A stretch of DNA of 8,481 nucleotides from an uncultured Ruminococcus sp. (GTDB taxonomy: Bacteria; Bacillota; Clostridia; Lachnospirales; Lachnospiraceae). A program made the position numbers and the translations under genes. Numbering within the stretch: the stretch's first letter is position 1; each line of letters opens with the position of its first letter. The notes beneath the pieces are model-generated. The model saw only the letters and a program-made list of their open reading frames with translations, did no database searches and was not told the origin of the DNA. Where the stretch lies: the NCBI GenBank assembly GCA_900555215.1, contig USKR01000035.1, positions 1-8,481 on the forward strand. Reading direction: 5' to 3'. Below are positions 6,414 through 8,481 of the stretch, one piece after another.

Positions 6414-7094
6414 CTATTTCACTCCATATGTTTCATAGTATGTGTCGATGGCTGCTTTTAATGTATCATCGATGATAACTTTTCCTTTGTATTCTTTGTT
6501 GTACAGACACTCCACAACTTCTTCCATTGTCACGATCGCCGCAGTGTCAAAGCCGTACAGATCCTTCACCTCGTCAAGCGCGCATTTCTCGCCGCCTTTT
6601 CCCACTTCCATGCGGTTCAAAGACACCATAAGTCCCACGATCTCCACATCTGCCGCGCCCTTTACCTTAGGTACAGTCTCTTCCATTGATTTTCCGGATG
6701 TAGTCACATCCTCGATCATGACTACTCTGTCTCCATCTTTTAATTTGCTCCCAAGGAAGCTGCCTTTGTCAGCGCCGTGATCCTTTTCTTCCTTACGGTC
6801 TGAACAATATCTCACTTCTTTTCCGTATAATTCACTGTATGCGATCGCCGTGACGACGCTCAGCGGGATTCCCTTATACGCAGGTCCGAACAGCACGTCA
6901 AAATCATCGCCGTATGTATTGTGGATCGCTTTTGCATAATATTCTCCCAGCTTCTTTAACTGGGAACCTGTTACATAACCTCCTGCATTCATAAAAAACG
7001 GAGATTTCCTTCCGCTCTTCAGGGTAAACTCTCCGAATTTCAGCACATCGCTGTCCACCATGAACTCGATAAATTCTTTCTTATAACTCTCCAT
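6414..7094 (-). CDS. pyrE: Orotate phosphoribosyltransferase
   Basis: PyrE converts orotate and PRPP to orotidine 5'-monophosphate and pyrophosphate. The 226-residue product shows the substrate-binding SGRKSPFF segment (27-34), FGPAYKGIPL (69-78), the flexible catalytic loop DRKEEKDHGADKG (99-111) and the PRPP signature VVMIEDVTTSGKS (124-136) with its paired acids E128/D129. Length is slightly above the common 205-215. The start is supported by AGGAGG about ten bases upstream. pyrE has its own promoter and a 64-nt or so leader with a candidate PyrR hairpin, and it is separated from pyrD by a terminator. It is therefore likely controlled independently of pyrKD. The small membrane protein follows at 13 nt. 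Confidence 0.98.
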   Translation of the reverse strand: MESYKKEFIEFMVDSDVLKFGEFTLKSGRKSPFFMNAGGYVTGSQLKKLGEYYAKAIHNTYGDDFDVLFGPAYKGIPLSVVTAIAYSELYGKEVRYCSDRKEEKDHGADKGSFLGSKLKDGDRVVMIEDVTTSGKSMEETVPKVKGAADVEIVGLMVSLNRMEVGKGGEKCALDEVKDLYGFDTAAIVTMEEVVECLYNKEYKGKVIIDDTLKAAIDTYYETYGVK

Positions 7095-7120
7095 TACTGT
7101 AAAACCTCCTGTATATTCAT

Positions 7121-7136
7121 CATGCTCGCAGGCATG
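7121..7136 (-). promoter_or_regulatory. Candidate PyrR-binding hairpin in the pyrE leader
   Basis: The leader RNA forms a CAUGC/GCAUG stem around CUGCGA. Compared with the published PyrR binding-loop consensus ARUCCNGNGAGGYU, the hexaloop CNGNGA and its closing C-G pair match exactly. The remaining stem positions differ in sequence but still pair. It lies about 12 bases before the AGGAGG of pyrE. I see no antiterminator/terminator pair in the leader, so if real, it would act on translation or RNA stability. The motif is short, so chance remains possible. Confidence 0.45.
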
Positions 7137-7165
7137 CAGATCGTATTGTTTTCTAATTCTTTACA

Positions 7166-7194
7166 ATTCTAACATAAGTCCACGCTATTTTCAA
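7166..7194 (-). promoter_or_regulatory. Sigma-A type promoter for pyrE
   Basis: TTGAAA (7189-7194) is followed by exactly 17 bases and TAGAAT (7166-7171), preceded by an extended -10 TG (TGT before TAGAAT). The expected start is near 7159, giving a leader of about 65 bases. Position between the pyrD terminator and pyrE supports it. It is the only strong promoter I see in the window. Confidence 0.8.
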
Positions 7195-7220
7195 TGAAAC
7201 ATCGGAAAACAAGTTTACAG

Positions 7221-7249
7221 AAAAAGACACCTCCCGCAGGAGATGCCTT
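7221..7249 (-). terminator. Rho-independent terminator after pyrD
   Basis: GGCATCTCC and GGAGGTGTC pair over nine positions (two G-U) around a TGCG tetraloop, extendable by A-U pairs at the base, and are followed by TTTTT. It starts about 20 bases after the pyrD stop and ends before the pyrE promoter, so it separates pyrKD from pyrE. Confidence 0.88.
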
Positions 7250-7268
7250 CCCTATTTTACAGCCTGTT

Positions 7269-8171
7269 TTATTTCACGATTCCCACCATATCGGCGACCG
7301 TATCAAATCCTTGTTCTTTCATATAATTCTCGATCCCGTCCACGATCTCCATAGTAACTGCCGGATCATAGAAATTCGCCGTGCCCACGGATACAGCGCT
7401 GGCTCCGGCAAGGATCATCTCTATGGCATCCTCAGCGGAAGCAATCCCGCCCATGCCGATGACCGGTACTTTTACAGCATTTGCTGCTTCATATACCATA
7501 CGCACCGCTATCGGATGGATCGCCGGTCCGGACACACCGCCGGTTCTGTTCGCCAGAAGGAATGCTTTTCTGCGGATGTCAATCTTCATCCCTGTGATCG
7601 TATTGATCAGGGACACTGCATCCGCGCCGCCGGCTTCCACTGCCTTAGCCATCTCGGCAATGCTTGTCACATTGGGGCTTAATTTCATTATAACAGGCTG
7701 CGCTGCGTATTTCTTTACCGCTTTTGTAATTTCTTCAGCCGCTCTGGGATCCTGTCCAAAGGCAATGCCGCCTTCTTTGACATTAGGACAGGATATATTT
7801 ATCTCCAGCATATCCACATCCTCATCCGCCAGGCGCTCGACTACCTCACAGTAATCTTCGACAGATCTGCCGCACACATTCACAATAATCCTTGTGTCAT
7901 ACTGTCTGAGAAACGGGATATCGCGCTCGCAGAATACATCGATTCCGGGATTCTGGAGGCCCACCGCGTTCATCATGCCTCCGTATGTCTCCGCAACCCT
8001 TGGCGTCGGATTCCCCGCCCATGGGACATTTGCCACTCCTTTTGTAGTCACAGCACCCAGTCTGTTCAGATCCACAAATTCTGCAAACTCTGCCCCCGAT
8101 CCAAATGTGCCTGACGCGACTGTCACCGGATTCTTCCACTCAACGCCTGCGATATTTACTCTCATATCCAT
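7269..8171 (-). CDS. pyrD: Dihydroorotate dehydrogenase, type 1B catalytic subunit
   Basis: PyrD oxidises dihydroorotate to orotate with FMN; in type 1B enzymes electrons pass through PyrK to NAD+. The 300-residue product shows VASGTFGSG (18-26), TTKG (42-45), MMNAVGLQNPG (66-76), the active-site loop INISCPNVKEGG with Cys128 as catalytic base (class 1 signature), K163 in IMKLSPN, GGVSGPAI (211-218) and the FMN phosphate loops IGMGGI and SVGTAN. The start ATG shares its A with the pyrK stop (TGATG), with GGAGG ten bases upstream; the ATG two codons later is an alternative. Adjacent pyrK confirms the 1B type. A terminator closes the operon just downstream. Confidence 0.98.
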   Translation of the reverse strand: MDMRVNIAGVEWKNPVTVASGTFGSGAEFAEFVDLNRLGAVTTKGVANVPWAGNPTPRVAETYGGMMNAVGLQNPGIDVFCERDIPFLRQYDTRIIVNVCGRSVEDYCEVVERLADEDVDMLEINISCPNVKEGGIAFGQDPRAAEEITKAVKKYAAQPVIMKLSPNVTSIAEMAKAVEAGGADAVSLINTITGMKIDIRRKAFLLANRTGGVSGPAIHPIAVRMVYEAANAVKVPVIGMGGIASAEDAIEMILAGASAVSVGTANFYDPAVTMEIVDGIENYMKEQGFDTVADMVGIVK

Positions 8172-8481
8172 CAGATCTCCACCTCCGTTGACAGAAATAC
8201 CGGACCATCCTTACAGATCCTTTTATTGTTGACATTGCTGTGGTGATCCTTCTCCTTTGTCTGGCAGACACACGCAAGACAGGCGCCGATCCCGCACGCC
8301 ATCCTCTCCTCCAGAGAAAGATAGCATACAATGTTATTTTTCTCAGCATACTCTTTGATCGCGCGGAGCATTGGAGTCGGCCCGCAGGCAAAGATCATAT
8401 CTGCTTCCAGTCCGTTTTCCCGGATCGCGTCCATGACATTCCCCTTTGTCCCCACACTGCCGTCCTCAGTGGAAACATATA
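8171..8481 (-). CDS. pyrK: Dihydroorotate dehydrogenase electron-transfer subunit, C-terminal part (5' end outside window)
   Basis: PyrK carries FAD and a 2Fe-2S cluster and passes electrons from PyrD to NAD+. About 102 C-terminal residues of an expected 230-260 are present. The frame is open to the window edge and reads YVSTEDGSVGTKG there, matching the family's TxDGSxGxKG block, so the gene begins outside; the in-frame GTG at 8455 is internal. Next come FACGPTPML (NAD-binding end of the ferredoxin-reductase fold) and the cluster motif ACGIGACLAC, with its three cysteines plus a fourth in RICKDGPVF. An extra cysteine sits two residues after the third. The stop overlaps the pyrD start by one base, so the two subunits are translationally coupled. 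Confidence 0.96.
   Translation of the reverse strand, partial: YVSTEDGSVGTKGNVMDAIRENGLEADMIFACGPTPMLRAIKEYAEKNNIVCYLSLEERMACGIGACLACVCQTKEKDHHSNVNNKRICKDGPVFLSTEVEI

Noticed and set aside
7194..7682. A 162-codon plus-strand frame starting in the pyrD-pyrE gap
   Set aside because: It crosses the pyrD terminator and runs antisense through pyrD; no ribosome binding site or recognisable protein.
8171..8455. GTG at 8455 as the pyrK start
   Set aside because: The frame continues upstream to the window edge with clear PyrK sequence (STEDGS), so this GTG is an internal valine codon.
1..8481. CRISPR arrays, tRNA or rRNA genes, phage or insertion-sequence genes
   Set aside because: No spaced repeat arrays, tRNA-like folds or transposase, integrase or phage proteins were seen; gene density and function are those of a core biosynthetic region.

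Overview
The window reads like the chromosome of a low-GC-lineage Firmicute with intermediate GC, most likely a gut Lachnospiraceae-type clostridium. This is inferred from three things: a heterotetrameric NAD-linked dihydroorotate dehydrogenase (PyrK + PyrD type 1B), strong AGGAGG-type ribosome binding sites, and protein flavour (a DUF6142-like membrane protein, VanZ, an M29 aminopeptidase). No species can be named from the sequence alone. Every supported gene lies on the minus strand, so transcription runs from high to low coordinates.

Layout in transcription order. (1) Pyrimidine part: the C-terminal portion of pyrK (enters from the right edge) is joined by a TGATG stop/start overlap to pyrD, which ends at a clear rho-independent terminator (7221-7249). 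A strong sigma-A-type promoter (-10 at 7166-7171, -35 at 7189-7194) then drives pyrE. A small 5'-UTR hairpin there carries the loop signature of a PyrR binding site. pyrE is followed at 13 nt by a 49-residue single-membrane-span protein. (2) A 142-nt spacer (6109-6250) is packed with inverted and direct repeats resembling a REP/RAYT-type palindromic element. (3) A chain of genes with touching or overlapping ends: vanZ-like (TTG start), DUF6142-like, and a 715-residue M29 metallo-aminopeptidase with a long uncharacterised N-terminal half, which overlaps purE. (4) Purine part: purE, purM, purN and purD; purD runs off the left edge.

The pyr genes make orotate and orotidine monophosphate. The pur genes cover four steps of IMP synthesis: PurD (GAR synthesis), PurN (GAR formylation), PurM (AIR ring closure) and PurE (carboxylation-branch mutase). 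The two membrane proteins and the peptidase have no known role in nucleotide synthesis, but they are physically and translationally tied to purE.

Most of the window is ordinary housekeeping biosynthesis. I do not see a clear new defence, mobile or secretion system. The points worth a second look are the vanZ-DUF6142-M29 trio wired into the pur operon, a four-residue loss in a conserved PurE loop, the putative PyrR hairpin on pyrE, the repeat-packed spacer, and the tiny membrane protein behind pyrE.
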